NCBI GenBank assembly: GCA_028622995.1
Contig: JAJQJQ010000012.1
Location: forward strand, 558,001-622,000
DNA length: 64,000 nucleotides
DNA from: Panagrolaimus kolymaensis
Lineage: Eukaryota; Nematoda; Chromadorea; Rhabditida; Panagrolaimidae
Reading direction: 5' to 3'
Below, piece by piece: positions 23,126 to 35,335 of the stretch. Below the pieces are notes generated by a model that saw only the letters and a list, made by a program, of their open reading frames with translations, was not told the DNA's origin and did no database searches. Numbering within the stretch: position 1 is the stretch's first letter; every line of letters starts with the position of its first letter. The position numbers and the translations under genes were made by a program.

Positions 23126-26100
23126 TTTGGTATAAGAAAATATAATATAAGTCTTAAAGTATCACAAGTGATAAGTAAGTAGAGGTAACAGGAGGAGAAA
23201 TCAAAAAATTTGATATTAAACACGCCAAAAGCTTGTACTTATATATTTAATTTTCAAAAAAGATACTCCAAGTAATTGGGCGGAGTTTTAAGGGAACAAT
23301 ATCATCGAGAAAAATAAATGTAAAAAAACTTGTTTTGTTTTTCATTAACTTTTTTTTATCGATGGAAGGCCTCAGACAACAGAATAGTAAGAAAAATAAA
23401 GGGTTTGGTTACGAAAGATTGTCATAAAAAGACCCAAGAAATCATGGACCATCATCAAAAACATTTGAAGAAAGAGGTTCAGGATTTTGAGCGATGACTC
23501 AAACTTATTATTATTGTTTTGTTGATTATGAAAATTTTGTTGTGTATTTGTTTTTAATATACTTTTTTGATAAAGTGCCTGACCGATCAATCACGCGGTG
23601 GCAAATGTAAAATTTAGGGGTTTTTTGTCAACGCCTATTTTTTTATCTTCAACCTATCTCTTGAACTTTTTGGGAGAGAAAAATAATAATGGGTACGGAA
23701 TCATCTTGCGCAGTTTGAAAAAAAACAATCGTCGATTTTTTTCTTTTTCTCAAAAAAATCGAATAAAATTAATGATAATGATATTTGAGCGGCTGCGTCA
23801 TCATCAGTATCAGTTACACCCATAAAACACATTTCTCTGAAAAAATACTAAAAAATAATAGAACAACTTTTTTGTTTTCTCAAAAATCCTGGTTCTTGAT
23901 CATTCTTGAAAAAATCAAGAAATATTTATTATTTTTTGGTTTGGAATCAGCGACGAATCAACAGCTACAACTTTCCAAGTATTTTGGAGTGACAAACGAT
24001 AGTAAAAAACTTCTATTTTTTTTAAACAATAAAGTCATTAAAAAACAGAACAGAGGAAATATCCGGTTTAAAACTCATAAAAGTTCAAATCAACACATTT
24101 CGACTTTTAATTATTTGGATTTCGAATTCACTCAGCAAAACACTTTTCAAAGTGAAGGAAAAACAAGTATCAAAAAACACTATTGAGGTTTAAAGTTTTC
24201 AAATCTAAAATATAATGTCCAAATTTAATTTTTCTTCTCCTACTTTCTATCGCGTGCATCTTACTGTACTGGATCCCATTCCAATGTGTTACAATCCCAA
24301 CTATACAAAAACTTTTTTTTATTAGGGTTATTTCCATTAATTTTCGGTCTTTTTTCTTCACAACAAAAACGCATTATTTTATCGTTAATCATTTGTCAAA
24401 GGATCGTTAAAAATAAAATTAGGTTTAAGTACATTTTGGGTTCGTTCATTTACTTTTTTTTCTTTCCGAAAAAATAAAATTATCTTCTCTCATTTTTATG
24501 TTAAGTTAAAAACTTTTCTTTTTAACGTTGATCAGTGACCCAAGTAAGTGAGAACATAATAGACAACAAAATAGAGAAGGAAATTAAAACAGGAAACCGG
24601 GTTAATAAAAAAAAGAAAGAAGATAGCAATATTCCATTTCGCACGTTGTTAGGTTTCATTTAACACTAATTAAAATTGAACTCAAAGGTAACAAAAATAA
24701 ATTTTATTTTATAAACTGAAGATCATTTTCAAATTTAAAAGGCCTTGAAAAAAAAAAGACTAAAAGCGTGATTGTTGTCACAAAAAAGGACAAAGTGCAT
24801 TTTATGTAATTTAACGATAGGCAAGAAAATTAACTGTTTTGTAGCGCCAAGTAGTTACTGTATATTTTTCTAATTAAAAGTTTTGTTTAATAAAATGTAA
24901 TAAAAGCTAATAAAACTTTGAGATATTGAATGCATTTTATATTTTTCTTCCTGTTCAAAAGTACAACAACAACAATCATCGTTTTCTCAACTTTTTATTA
25001 TTCTTGCTTCAGCTCACAACATAGAGGTAGCAGCGATAATGGCGTCTAAGACCAAAAACGCTTATTTATCAAATAATAAAATCAGCAATAAAAAAATTAC
25101 AATTTTTTTTTGCTTTAAAAAAATAAACTTAAAACTTGAGATTGATATCATAGAAAATGAGTTTTAGGAATGTTGAAAAGATGGCAATCTCAACAACATT
25201 CCTTTTCCAAACCGTCGTGTTGTTTACTTCAAAAATTTTTTTGTTTGATTCTGAACTTTTTTTTATGTGTGAATGAATTCAATTGTTTTTTAATTTTATT
25301 TTCTTCCAAAACTTTTTTATTTTGATGATAAAGAAAACGTGGTTTAAAATAAAAACGAAAACATTAATGCAAACTCAAAAACAAAACAAAAAAATGCAAA
25401 CAAAGAAATTATCGAGAATCTTATGATAAATATTTTCTTTTTTTGCAAACTTTTTAATTTACACAAAGATCCAGGACTTCTTGTGTACGAGTAATTTGGC
25501 GATGAAAAAATCAGGAAATATTTTGAAATGCATCCATCATTTTCTTTGCGTTCTTACATGTGGAAATTTTTGAACAGCAGACTAAATATTTCAAGCGACT
25601 TTGTGTCATACGTTTTTTTATTATCACGTGATAAAACCAAAAGATGGAAAGCTCAAACCTATTTCGAAATCATAAATTTCATATTAATTCTCTTCAAAAA
25701 TTTGAGAAAAATTATCATTGTTTTATATGAAATTTTGTCACATGGCTTTCGTGGAGATACCAATAAGCTAAAAAAAAAGAAGCTTTAATTCGTGCTCCAC
25801 AGTTATGTTGCAGTTCATAGTTTTTTCTAATCACAAAACTAACCTAAAAAAGACCTTTGCATTTAATCTCAACAATTGTAATCAACGTCTTCTCGCAATT
25901 GCTTCACTGTAATAAGTGTGCTGCTGCTCTAAATAATATTACAATGATCGAGAGCAACATCAATTGGTAGTTGCTAAAAAATGCAATAAACCCAAATATT
26001 TTATTTTTTTACGAACAAAAAAGTGCAAGTTTTTAAGTGATGAGTAGCGGTGGTGATTGTTTTAAAGAAAATGTCAATTAAAATTTTTTCAAAAAAGATA

Positions 26101-26827
26101 AATGACTTTTCTTAAAATAGAAAAACCAAAAATTTCATTCCATGAGTCCTATAATCAAAATGAGAAACACGCGTCAATGATCGGTCGATTGAAAGCTTGT
26201 GATCTCGCGTGCATGTGTTTCTTCTGATCATTGCTTTTGAGCGAGAATCAAAAGATCAAGACACTCTTCAACAACAAATCCGGATTATTCTCAAATATTA
26301 ATATCATCAAACTAATTCAAAGAAAGTAAAAAAGACTCGTGATACTTCTCAAAAACAAAACAAAGGCGTTGGTCACTTTTCGTGTCACGGTAATAATCAC
26401 GTGGACCTTCACACATACATACATTCGGATTGGTGTAGTTGTCAAACAAAATATGTCAAAAAGGCGCCAATGCAAATTAGTCTTCTTCTTTTCTCCCATT
26501 TTTTCTTGTTGTTGATAATGATAGATAGATTTGTGAAACATAATTAAGGGACTTTTCTGACCTTAAAAAACCCTTCTTTTTAACATTTGTACTCTACAGT
26601 TTTCTTCCGTTGATTGGCGCCTTGTCAGTGTTAATTTGAGTCATTCATTCAATTCTAAACATTTGAAAACGGACACCACCCTGAAAAACAAAGCAAAAAA
26701 ACAAAACAAAATGTGATAGAAAAAAGCTTTACAACACAATAAATATTTTATAACGGAGAAATATTTTTATTAGAACAAAAAAAGAATAAATGAAACGAGA
26801 GAAAAACAATAAAGTTCTTTTTAATAA
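23126..26827. other. Large intergenic region with no detectable gene
   Basis: About 3.7 kb of AT-rich DNA. Short ORFs on both strands are Lys/Asn/Phe/Ile-rich as expected by chance, with no donor-acceptor pairing that links them. A GC-richer patch near 26165-26245 has no coding signal. I see no tRNA, repeat array or transposon end. It probably contains the upstream control region of the gene at 23125 and the 3' flank of the gene at 26828. Confidence 0.4.
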
Positions 26828-28299
26828 TTATGCAGTAGAGATAACTTGAGAACCGCTATCTTTTCGAGCACGTCGGCGAAAAACATTTCGTTGTGGAGAT
26901 AAAGGTGCAGGTTTTGCAATGCTTTCTTCAGATGAGCTTGAAAGAGTATATTCACCACCAGTTGCTGCTTCACTTGCATCATCGCTTACTTCTTCATCAG
27001 TGAGTTTTTCCTGAAAAAATGAGTGAATTAGTAAGAGTGAAAAATACAAACAGTTGTATTATCTAAGTAACTATTGAATGACAGCTTCAACTCAAACCAA
27101 TATGCTTTAGCAATAAAGTGGCTACAATAAGATTTTTTCAAATTGCAAAACTGTGCTTTCAAAGTTTTTGTGATCTCTTGTTTTTCTTTTTGCAATAAAC
27201 CAAAAGCACAAAGAATGCCCGCAAAAAGACCAACCCCAAATTATCATAAATTTTAAATTAACTAAAAAAAATCCCATAAAATATTTTAATTGCTTTTTTG
27301 GTTCCAATAAGTCTCAAGTCTTTGCATCTTCCAGATTCTTCAATCATAAAACAATTTTCTTGCGTGCGTCAGCAAACATTATTTTATTACACAATAATAA
27401 TTTTTTATGATAGTTTTAAACAAGGTTGTTGATTCATAACTAAAACAGAAACCAAAATAATATCAACAAAAAAAGTTTCAAGAAATGTGCACACACTTTA
27501 GAAACATTTATATGTGGTTGTTCACTGTTGCCTCTCTACGTTGCAGCAAGTGGCGTGGTAGACAGCAGGTGGAAGACCTCAAGGCAAAGTGAACAAAGGA
27601 AGCTACTATTTTTTCAATGACATTTCCGTAATTTCTCTGAGAAAAAATAATGCGACCAAGAATCATATTACAAAGTGATACACATACATATGATTTTTAC
27701 CCTACCAATCAATCGCTTTCTATAATATTTCATTTTTTCTATCGCCTAAAGAAGTCTTCTAAGAAAAAAGTTTCCACACACAAATAAACTACAAAGTATT
27801 TGTTAAATATATTCCCAGCAATCAAAAGAAATTTATGGAAAAAAATTGCTCTCATAAAAAGTTAAAAAGGAATTTGTTAAACTAAAAAATCCTTTAATAA
27901 AAAACTCATACATAAGAGTGTTTCTAATTACTTTCAAATTTTTGTTGTTTGCAATGTTTTTGATTTTATCAAACGCAAATCACAAAAAAGTAATGCGCGT
28001 GAAATTGTTAAAGTTCACGATTGCTCTTTTTTTTTTACATAACAGGGATCAAGTAAAAAAGAAAAACATAAACGTACATCGACATTGGATTCATTGATAG
28101 TTCGAAAGACGCGATAAACGACGAAAACAAAAATGAACATAGTAAAAACATTGAGAGCCATAAGATAATAAATATAATCACTAAAAATGAGGTAAATAAT
28201 TACAGGAAAAAAAAACATATAAAAAAAGACTTACATTGGAATATCCGTTTGACCACTCAACATAAGGCGAAAATGATCAAATTTATCTTTGAGCGTCAT
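26828..28299 (-). CDS. Small single-pass membrane protein (unknown)
   Basis: Three exons (28299-28235, 28180-28078, 27010-26828) join in phase to give 116 residues; the second intron is about 1.07 kb. The order is a short basic-acidic N-terminus (MTLKDKFDHFRLMLSGQTD), one hydrophobic helix (about residues 27-45, LMALNVFTMFIFVFVVY), then a long acidic Ser-rich tail (EEVSDDASEAA, SSSSEES) ending in a basic patch RNVFRRRARKDS. No signal peptide precedes the helix, so it is probably a type II or III single-pass protein with a phosphorylatable cytosolic tail. I do not recognise the family. It is divergent from the ENPP gene. Confidence 0.55.
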
Positions 28300-29083
28300 T
28301 TTATAAAGTTGTTGAAGTTGAAGCGTTTGATTTTAGCAGCAGCAAAAAAAAATATAACAGCAACAGAAAGAAATGAACGAAAAGTAAAAAAAGTCGAAAG
28401 AAGAATAAATTTTGAAGCAAGTATGTAAATTTTAGGATTCTTGTTGCGTTTTGCAAGATAATGAAAAGGACTGCGTCTTGAGTTTGGGAAAAAACTTTTG
28501 TATGGCTTTTTTGCTTTCAATGAATAAGGATAAGGATTTTGACTGGCTTTGATATAGCATATTTTTTGATGTATTTGGTTTAGGAAGATAATAAAATTTT
28601 ATAATTTTGTTAATATTTTTTAAAAATATGTTAAATTAAATTTCTGGCATAATGAAAATTATTGACAATGCAATGTTTGCTCATGCTCAACCACATTTTT
28701 TATAAAAGCTTTGTTGTTGGACTTTTTAACGTTCAAATAACCTTGCTTTTTCCCAACAAAAAAAGCATAAAGAAAAATCAATATTTAAAATTATTCATTT
28801 GATAGCTGAAAAACACGTTTAAAAAAGAGACTAAACAATTACGTTTATCGATTTTTTCATTTCAATGATATCTTTCTGAATGTGATTTTCCCAGTCTTTT
28901 TTTTATCATTTGCTGTTTCAAAGTTTATAATTTTTTGATTGAAAGCGTTCGTTTAATTTTACTAAAATTTTTATATCGATAAAAAGTACAAAACCTTGTA
29001 AGTCAAAAAATTTCAGGGTCACAATTCGTCAACGGCGTAATAATAATAGAGACAACTTAGACAAAGACAAAAGCGGGAAAGAA
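28300..29083. promoter_or_regulatory. Shared upstream region of divergent genes
   Basis: 780 bp between the start of the small membrane protein (minus) and the ENPP first exon (plus). AT-rich; no motif can be named. Position implies both promoters. Confidence 0.3.
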
Positions 29084-32000
29084 ATGAGATTGAACAACGA
29101 CGATGAAGATGGCGCAGCTGAAGACGTAAGTAGTCTTCTTCCCTTTTATTTTTATTTCGCATTGTTTTTGCTTTTTTTGTTGTTGTATTCGTTTCTTTTG
29201 GTATTTATTACATTATTCTTTTCTATTCTCTATTGATTTCTATCATCACTTATTATTATTCATATATTATTTGCACAATCTGTGTGATGATGGGAAAAGG
29301 AAAAGAGTTTATAAAAAAGGCAAAAAAAAAAGCACAAACAATTTTATTCTACTTACCTAGCTTCGTATACATGTTTTTGGGGAAATTTTTTTTGGAACTG
29401 AAAGAATGCTTCAAAAAAGTGATTTTTTAGTTTTGTAAAAAGGAAAAAAGATTAAATTGACTGATTCGAAAATAAATGATTGCCTCAGCGGGAAAGAACG
29501 TTGTTGTCAAAAACAACATTGGGGAAAAAAGCATTTTTGCTTCCTTCTTCCATTTTTTTAGTTTTAAAAAAGTCAATCATGTTGCTAAGGTTTCGTGACT
29601 TTTAAATGCAAAAAACTTAGTTTTGCATTGACAATGGATACACTTCTTGGTCATTCGAAAGGGTGAAATCATTGACCAACCAAATATTAGCTTTTTTGAA
29701 CATAGTTTTTGACAAAATATTAAAATTTTAAAGAACGAATTTTTTTGCTTTTCAAGTTTCCTCTTTATTAGACTTCAATAACGATATGGCGACTACCATT
29801 CGAAAGACTCGTTTTTCATTTTTTGTTAGGATTTTTTAAAGCTAAAATTAGATAGACTTCATTGCACTTTAATCTGCCAAAAGAACGCATCTTTGATAGC
29901 TAAAGCATCATTATTTTTTTCAACCCTCTTTAATAAATTAAGCAAACTTTAGTAGCTGTCTTGGTTGCAAAAAAAAAACCATTGATCATTGGAATTTGAA
30001 CAAAAAAGCGTGAACATTATTTAGTCTTTAGCTTTTCTGCAATTTTTTTTTGATTAAATAAAGTCTCACCCAATTTTCACAGTTTTTGTCTTTCCAAAAC
30101 TTTTAAGCAATGGTTTTGCACCTTAACCTTATTTTTCTCCCTGAATTTTTTAAATATTGTTTGTTTTTTCGATGAACGACTAACTAACTAAATATTCTAG
30201 TCTCTATTTTTTTGTTGCATGCAACAACCATTAATTATACCTCCACTTTAAAAAAACTAATCCTTGTTTTTCATTTATTTCTGTTTTGTTGATTTTTTTA
30301 AACAAAACATTTTATTTTTTTGTTTGTTTTTAGGAACCAATGCTTTCACCCTCATCTCGTTCAGAAGTTCATGGAACCATTGAAATCGATGATGGACCTC
30401 CCGCGAGATTTGATTCCTCAAGAAGGCCAAAATCTCCAGGTTCTCAAAGTGCAATAGTAAGATGGGCAAGAGGAAATTTTCGTTTAATTTATATTATATT
30501 AGCAATATTAATTTTATTGGGATTAGCAATATTAGTGGTAGCTATATTTTTAATTGTACGAGTTAAAGGTATGAATGAAAAATATCAAGATGCAAGTGAT
30601 AACGCTAGAGATCAATTTAGAGTAAGCTTTTTTGTTGTTGCAGTATATAGTCGTTTTACTAAACCTTTTTAGAGGTTGTATGAGCAAGTGGCCACATTTA
30701 GAACTGGTAGACATGGAACTTTTAAAGACACAAATTCTATAAATTTTACATTAACTCCAGAACAATTGGCTCAAGCTAAAGCTTTTGGTTCGTTTACTTT
30801 TCTTTTTTTTTGTATACTTTCTTCGGTCAATTGTTCCACGTTTTGTTGAAAATGTTAAAGAAAAACGTTTTTATAAATTGACCTATATGAAAGTGCAGCA
30901 ACCAGGGGACAAGCAATTCGACTGAACCATTTAGCTTGTTATTGGATGCTTCTACAATTATTTTATTATTATTTTTTAAATGTGTTGATAGTGGTTTTTT
31001 AGGCTTAATTCCTGATTCAGGTGGTCAATTAGCTCCAGGTTTAGCAAATATGGAACCAATAAAACCTATTATTGTTAATAATAGTCATCAACGAGATGAT
31101 CCATCTACCACTATAATGTATGATAGATTTGTACCCGATCAAAATTTTATTCCACCATGGGCTAATCAACCATGTGATAAAAAATGTGCGAAACAAGAGT
31201 TAGTTTTTGCATTATCGCTTGTCGAATATTTTTCTGGACATTAATTTTTTATGCAAACAGGAGAAAAGGCATATCGACAATACTTCATTTTTTAGCTATG
31301 CTGGAACTCCACCACTTTTAGTTATCAGCCTTGATGGCTTTGCAAGAGAATATCTCGATCGTAAACTTGTTCCATCACTTGATTTATTAACTAAATGTGG
31401 TGCACGTGCTGATTATGTTTTCCCCTCATATCCATCTAAAACTTTTCCAAATCATTACACCATTGCCACGGGACTTTATCCTGAAGCTCATGGAATCGTG
31501 GATAATGCAGCATTCGATCCAACGTTAAGCCCAAATTTGGAAGATATGAAAAAAACTAAATTTGCAAAATTTTATGGTGGTGAACCTATTTGGTCTCAAG
31601 CTGTTCGACATGGAAAGAAAATGTTTTGTTTATTTTGGCCAGGATGTTCTTTTAATATTACTGGACATAATCCAACCATGGATTTACCTTATAATCGTTC
31701 ACTCCAATATTCACAAAGAGTTGATATGGTAATTAATTGGCTTCAAGCTCCAGCAAATGAACGACCATCCATGATTATGGCATATTTTGATCAGCCTGAT
31801 TATATTGGTAAACTGATTTATTGTATTTAAATATTACTAACTTTCTTATTGTAAACATTTTTAGGTCATTTCCATACCACTGATGACCAAGTTAATTTAG
31901 AATTACAATATATTGAAAGCGTACTAAATTATTTTTTTACTTCTTTACATACTAATGGCCTTCTTGAATGTGTAAACATCATAATTTTAAGCGATCATGG

Positions 32001-33531
32001 AATGCAATTTCTTCATAAAAAAATTTATGTTGATGAAGTTATTGATTCAAAAGGCATGATTGTTGCTACAGGCGTTGTTGGAAGAATACATTTAGCTAAT
32101 TCCAGTACGAATTTTTCTATTTTTTAAAGAATTTAATTTTGCTTGTTTTAGCAAAGACTGTCGAAGAAGTGATTGGTAAATTTTCTTGTCCCGCAGATAA
32201 ATCCTATAGAGTTTTTGATCGACCAACAACACCCAAAAGATATCATTATGCTAAAACTCCTCGAGTTGGTGATGTAATTCTGGATGGTCAAAAAGGTACA
32301 ACATTTTATCCAACAAAATCGTCTGATTATGGTGTAACTTCTGATCATGGTTATGATTATCTTGATCCACAAATGCATGCAATATTTTTTGCTCATGGTC
32401 CAAATATTCTACCACATATTCAATTACCAGCATTTCAAAATATTGAAGTTTTTAATTTATTTGTTGATCTTATTGGACTTCCTCATGAAGTTCCAAATAA
32501 TGGAACATATGAAATTTTTAAACCGCTCCTTCGAGATCTAAATCCTATTTATCCGCCCAAAAGTTTAACCCTTCAACCAATAGGATTATGCCAAACTCCA
32601 AATTTTCTACGAAAAAATGACTTAGATAATTGTATGAATGAATCACAAATTTGTGGAGCTAAAAAACATTCAATTAATGCTGGACTTGATTCATGTCAAA
32701 TTCATCAACCACCTTTATCATTTTTCCATTCAGAAATTATGCAATTTTGTTTAATTGATGCTTGCTCCATTTCTATTATCGATACTGTTGGCTTCCGAAA
32801 TGGTTATGACGATGGCAAACCTATAGCTATTTTTGAAACCTTTAACTCACAAGAAGCTGAGTTAGCAGAAAATAATCGGAAAAATGGAAATCAAAGCGAT
32901 AATGATTGCGAATTTTTGCTTGGTAAATTTGAAAGCGAATGCGGCCATGTTCCATCAAAGCCAGGATTACAAAGAATTTCAATATTAGCTAATTTTAATA
33001 ATGATTTTAAATATTTAAAACGAACAAAATATGAATTTTTTGATGGCTTTGTTAACGGTAATTTGTAAATCCTTTTTAGTAAGTAACAACTAAACTTTGA
33101 CATCTTCAGGACCATTTGATTACCTCCAAAACCTTACCCTCCAATATGCAAAAAAATATTCTCAACTTATTGTTATTACTGGAACAATTTATGATTCAAA
33201 TAACGATGGAATTGCTGATCTTCCAACTCCTGGCGCATCCCCAACTCATCTATTTCGAATGTTAATTCGATGCGAAAATAATTTATGGAATATTGATAAA
33301 CATCATTGCCGCGAAGCATCCAACACCCGAGTGTTAGCTTTTGTCATACCAAATCAACCAAAAGAAAAGAATTGCCTTGAACCCTTGGAATTTTTACTTT
33401 TAAATACTGCGAGAGTGAAAGATATCGAGTTTTTAACGGGTCTCACTTTCTTTCAAGACCTTGCATGGTATTCTGAAATTGAATCGATTAGAATACGAAC
33501 GGAAATTGCACCTTCTTTATGGAAATTATAA
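29084..33531 (+). CDS. Ectonucleotide pyrophosphatase/phosphodiesterase (ENPP), type II membrane protein
   Basis: Eight exons (29084-29125, 30334-30621, 30673-30787, 31003-31198, 31296-31807, 31865-32104, 32152-33057, 33110-33531) join in phase to give about 906 residues, the size of ENPP1-3. Order: acidic cytosolic start; single TM helix at about 65-89 (type II anchor); phosphodiesterase domain from about 214; and a C-terminal nuclease-like domain (QLIVITGTIYDSNNDG...). Catalytic residues are all visible: Asp in VISLDGF (about 227), nucleophile Thr in PSKTFPN (about 263), Asp/His in QPDYIGH, Asp/His in SDHGM, and the last His in TSDHGYD. The family splits nucleotides or lysophospholipids outside the cell with two zinc ions. 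An active enzyme is predicted; substrate is not known. Intron 1 is 1.2 kb and AT-rich with nothing else in it. A diverged fragment of exon 7 occurs at 56.5 kb. Confidence 0.9.
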
Positions 33532-33884
33532 ATAAAAAAATATTTTAAGATATTATTTAAGTTAAAGTTTTGTTAAAAATTTTGTTATTATTTATTCGGG
33601 TATTGTTGTAATTTTCTTTACCGATTTCTATTTTAAAAAAAACATAATAAAAAAACTGTTATCGCTTCTTTAAAGGAAGCAAGAAGCCTATGCAGCTTTA
33701 TTGTTGAAACTCATACATATTTGCACTTTATTTGAGGGAAAAAAGGTGGCAGAGGATTACCCTCTGGAAATAATTAAGCAAAATTGCTCATTTATGGGAG
33801 AAATAAACAAATTATTTATTGAAAGCGATATAGTTCAAATGCAATCATTTATAGAGTTTTATAACTTAAAGGTCTTTTTATTTT
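33532..33884 (+). other. Intergenic with a coding-like fragment
   Basis: From about 33668 to 33870 one frame reads like protein (EGKKVAEDYPLEIIKQNCSF, then IQMQ/SFIEFYNL-type sequence) but has no good start and runs directly towards the F-box-like gene. It could be a relic of another gene or an unspliced exon. I do not recognise it. The first 130 bp are the ENPP 3' UTR. Confidence 0.25.
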
Positions 33885-34703
33885 ATGGATTTTAAGAATT
33901 TTGAATTTCCATCAATATTTTCACTACTTTACTACTTTCCATCATTGAATATTAGTTCATCAAATATTAATTCTATTGAATCAAACGAAGAAGAAGAAAC
34001 CTTCAATTTTCTATCGCTTCCATGGGTTTGTCAAAAGCGATTTGCTGAAATTTGTGATCCCAAATCTTTGAAAACTTTTGCTTCGATTAATGAATCAACA
34101 AAAAATCTTTCAAAACGATGTCATTTAATTACTAAAGCATTAATCCGGAAAGATGATTCAACCATTAAATATACAATCTCATGCTATTGTAAAGAAAATG
34201 AATTTTGTAATGCAATCAATGAAACTTCACTTTTATCCATCAAACCAACAATTATGGATCGTATTACTGTAATAAATATAACAGATGAGAATGCCATTGA
34301 GTTTATCAAAAGTTTGCCGGTTGTTATTAATTCGGCGAAACACCTTAGATTAAAGGTAAATTACATGAACCTCGATGATTTGAAAACCTTGCTTTCTCCT
34401 GAAATTAAAAGATTAACCTTTTATGGAGGAATTCGATCTTCATGCACGTTTGGCGAATTCATTCATTTTATTAAAAATTTATCCAACCTTGAATATTTTC
34501 GGTGAGATTTTTTACTCACTAAATTAATTTTATAAAATTCTATTTGCCTTTTTAGATTAGTTATTGATCGTTTTCGAAGCACCGTATTCTTCAGTTTAAA
34601 TGATTTAATTCGATGGGGATATATCCTTCAATTTCAAAAATTCATGGATGATGTTAATTATGATCACCGAAAAATTTGTTTTAGAAAAAAATATCAATTG
34701 TAA
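33885..34703 (+). CDS. F-box-like protein (nematode family)
   Basis: Two exons (33885-34501 and 34556-34703) join in phase to give 255 residues. The core LSLPWVCQKRFAEICDPKSL, followed by FASINESTKNLSKR, has the length and Leu-Pro/Ile spacing of a divergent F-box. The rest alternates Leu-rich strands and helices (LPVVINSAKHLRLKV, LSPEIKRLTFYGG, IHFIKNLSNLEYFR) as in the substrate-binding parts of nematode F-box proteins. Such proteins bring targets to SCF ubiquitin ligases; this is family knowledge, not shown here. A related truncated copy lies at 49.2 kb. The gene ends about 135 bp before the left target-site duplication of the large transposon. Confidence 0.55.
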
Positions 34704-34838
34704 ATTAATTTCTTTAGTTTTTACTTTTAATTTTTTTGTTAGATGTTTATGATTAGGAATTTAGCAATGTTTAAAAATGTGAATTAAAAAAACGAATACA
34801 AAATAAAATTTATTTCCAAGATAATGAATACATACATA

Positions 34839-34846
34839 CAAATAAT
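34839..34846. repeat. Left target-site duplication
   Basis: CAAATAAT, identical to 44719-44726 on the other side of the MULE element. The spacing to the TIR core (23 bases to the end of the shared GCCGCG) is the same on both sides, which supports these as the true borders. Confidence 0.75.
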
Positions 34847-35012
34847 GGTATTCGGCATTTATCGCCGCGACATTTATCGCCGACGAACATATATTGCCGA
34901 TTCATGATTTTTAGTAGACATTTATTGCCGATGATACATTTATCGCCGGACATTTATTGCCGCGAATCATTTATCGCCGACCGACATTTATTGCCTGACA
35001 TTTATCGCCGAC
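34847..35012 (+). repeat. Left terminal inverted repeat with tandem 12-mers
   Basis: About 165 bp made of imperfect CATTTATCGCCG / CATTTATTGCCG units with short spacers. The outer part is the inverted copy of the outer right end, while inner units differ in order and number between the two ends. Subterminal tandem repeats of this kind are common in MULEs and often bind the transposase. Confidence 0.8.
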
Positions 35013-35335
35013 GTTATTTTTTCCAAGGAATATATTATTCCAAAAGGGTTAATAAAATTAATTTTTTATCTCAACCTTAATGGCCTTTGCAAAAAGGTTT
35101 ATTCTTTTTTTAAACATTAATATTTATATTATTTTTTTTATTTTTTTTGGTTTAAATATACATATGACAAATAAGTAAAATAGAAACAGATAAAAGAAAG
35201 TAAGTATGTTTTGACAAAACTTAAATTTTAATATAAGGTCTCGATAAGTTTGCTGGAATTTCTGTTTTTTTTTTGAGTTGGTTGGTAATTATTAATTCCA
35301 TGCCAAGTTTGACGACTTATAAAGAAAACATGTTA
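35013..35335. other. Transposon interior, 3' flank of the transposase gene
   Basis: AT-rich sequence between the left terminal repeat and the stop of the transposase gene. It presumably contains the poly(A) site of the minus-strand gene; no ORF of note. Confidence 0.35.

Noticed and set aside
34849..35012. CRISPR-like repeat array
   Set aside because: Units are short (12 bp) and imperfect with irregular 0-20 bp spacers, and they occur as an inverted pair at the ends of a transposon in a eukaryotic genome.
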